From Clostridia bacterium (GTDB lineage: Bacteria > Bacillota > Clostridia > Saccharofermentanales > UBA5734), in contig RZZF01000121.1 of assembly GCA_009929975.1 (NCBI GenBank), positions 1-5,964 of the forward strand: a stretch of 5,964 bases of DNA. The letters are read 5' to 3'. The notes beneath the pieces are model-generated. The model searched no databases. It was not told where the DNA came from and worked only from the letters and a program-made list of their open reading frames with translations. Shown piece after piece: positions 5,836 through 5,964 of the stretch. A program made the translations under genes and the position numbers. Every line of letters begins with the position of its first letter. Position 1 is the stretch's first letter.

Positions 5836-5964
5836 TGCGGGAATCTGAGAAGCTGACACTGAGTGGTCTTCAGCTGCGGGTTTTTGATTACTCAGCCGTT
5901 GTCGTCGGCAGCGGAGCGGCCGGTCTGGCAGCCGCCTGGCATCTGGCCCGGCTGAAAATTGAAC
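5835..5964 (+). CDS. FAD/NAD(P)-binding flavoprotein (fumarate reductase/succinate dehydrogenase flavoprotein-like), N-terminal fragment
   Basis: Only the first 43 codons lie in the window; the frame is open to the right edge. After a short lead (MRESEKLTLSGLQLRVFDY) comes a hydrophobic strand and the dinucleotide-binding motif GSGAAG (25-30) with LAAAWHLA following, a Rossmann fold binding the ADP part of FAD. A brief N-terminal strand preceding VVVGSGAAGL is what I remember from stand-alone homologues of the fumarate reductase/succinate dehydrogenase flavoprotein subunit. That placement is tentative, and other FAD oxidoreductases begin the same way. AGGAG at 5824-5828 sits six bases before the ATG at 5835, which overlaps the SDR stop codon by one base (TGATG). 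It is therefore the fourth gene of the operon and could exchange electrons with the OYE-type enzyme or act on the same substrate. Confidence 0.75.
   Translation, partial: MRESEKLTLSGLQLRVFDYSAVVVGSGAAGLAAAWHLARLKIE

Noticed and set aside
1..5964. Frameshifts, mobile elements, CRISPR repeats, tRNA or other RNA genes
   Set aside because: All five genes read through cleanly in the window, and I saw no transposase remnants, terminal repeats, spaced direct repeats or tRNA-like folds.

Overview
The window is an ordinary-looking sugar-catabolism locus from a bacterium. Base composition is fairly GC-rich (well above 50% by eye), every gene has a clear Shine-Dalgarno sequence, and genes are tightly packed. 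An apparent 4Fe-4S site in one enzyme, together with the gene types, suggests an anaerobic or facultative, plant-glycan-using organism. A higher-GC Firmicute (Bacillota) of a gut or similar habitat is my best guess. That is inference; the sequence contains no rRNA or other phylogenetic marker.

Layout: Positions 1-710 hold the 5' half of a leftward gene for tagaturonate reductase (UxaB), whose 3' end lies beyond the left edge. A 201-bp divergent intergenic region (711-911) separates it from a rightward, operon-like run of four genes. These are a cytoplasmic GH78 alpha-L-rhamnosidase (912-3650), an Old Yellow Enzyme-type NADH:flavin oxidoreductase with a C-terminal cysteine cluster (3637-5010), an SDR-family dehydrogenase (5038-5835), and the first 43 codons of an FAD/NAD(P)-binding flavoprotein (5835 to the right edge). 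The junctions are a 14-nt overlap, a 27-nt gap and a 1-nt TGATG overlap, so the four are very probably co-transcribed and translationally coupled.

How the genes may work together: UxaB belongs to D-galacturonate catabolism and the rhamnosidase releases L-rhamnose. Both sugars make up the rhamnogalacturonan-I backbone of pectin, so a pectin-oligosaccharide locus is the simplest reading. The three redox genes downstream of the rhamnosidase (ene-reductase-like flavoenzyme, SDR, FAD flavoprotein) are not part of the standard rhamnose or galacturonate pathways. They look like a dedicated redox set acting on the sugar or on the aglycone of a rhamnoside such as a plant flavonoid glycoside. This rhamnosidase-redox linkage is the most interesting point of the window. 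I see no mobile element, CRISPR array, tRNA, rRNA or intrinsic terminator.
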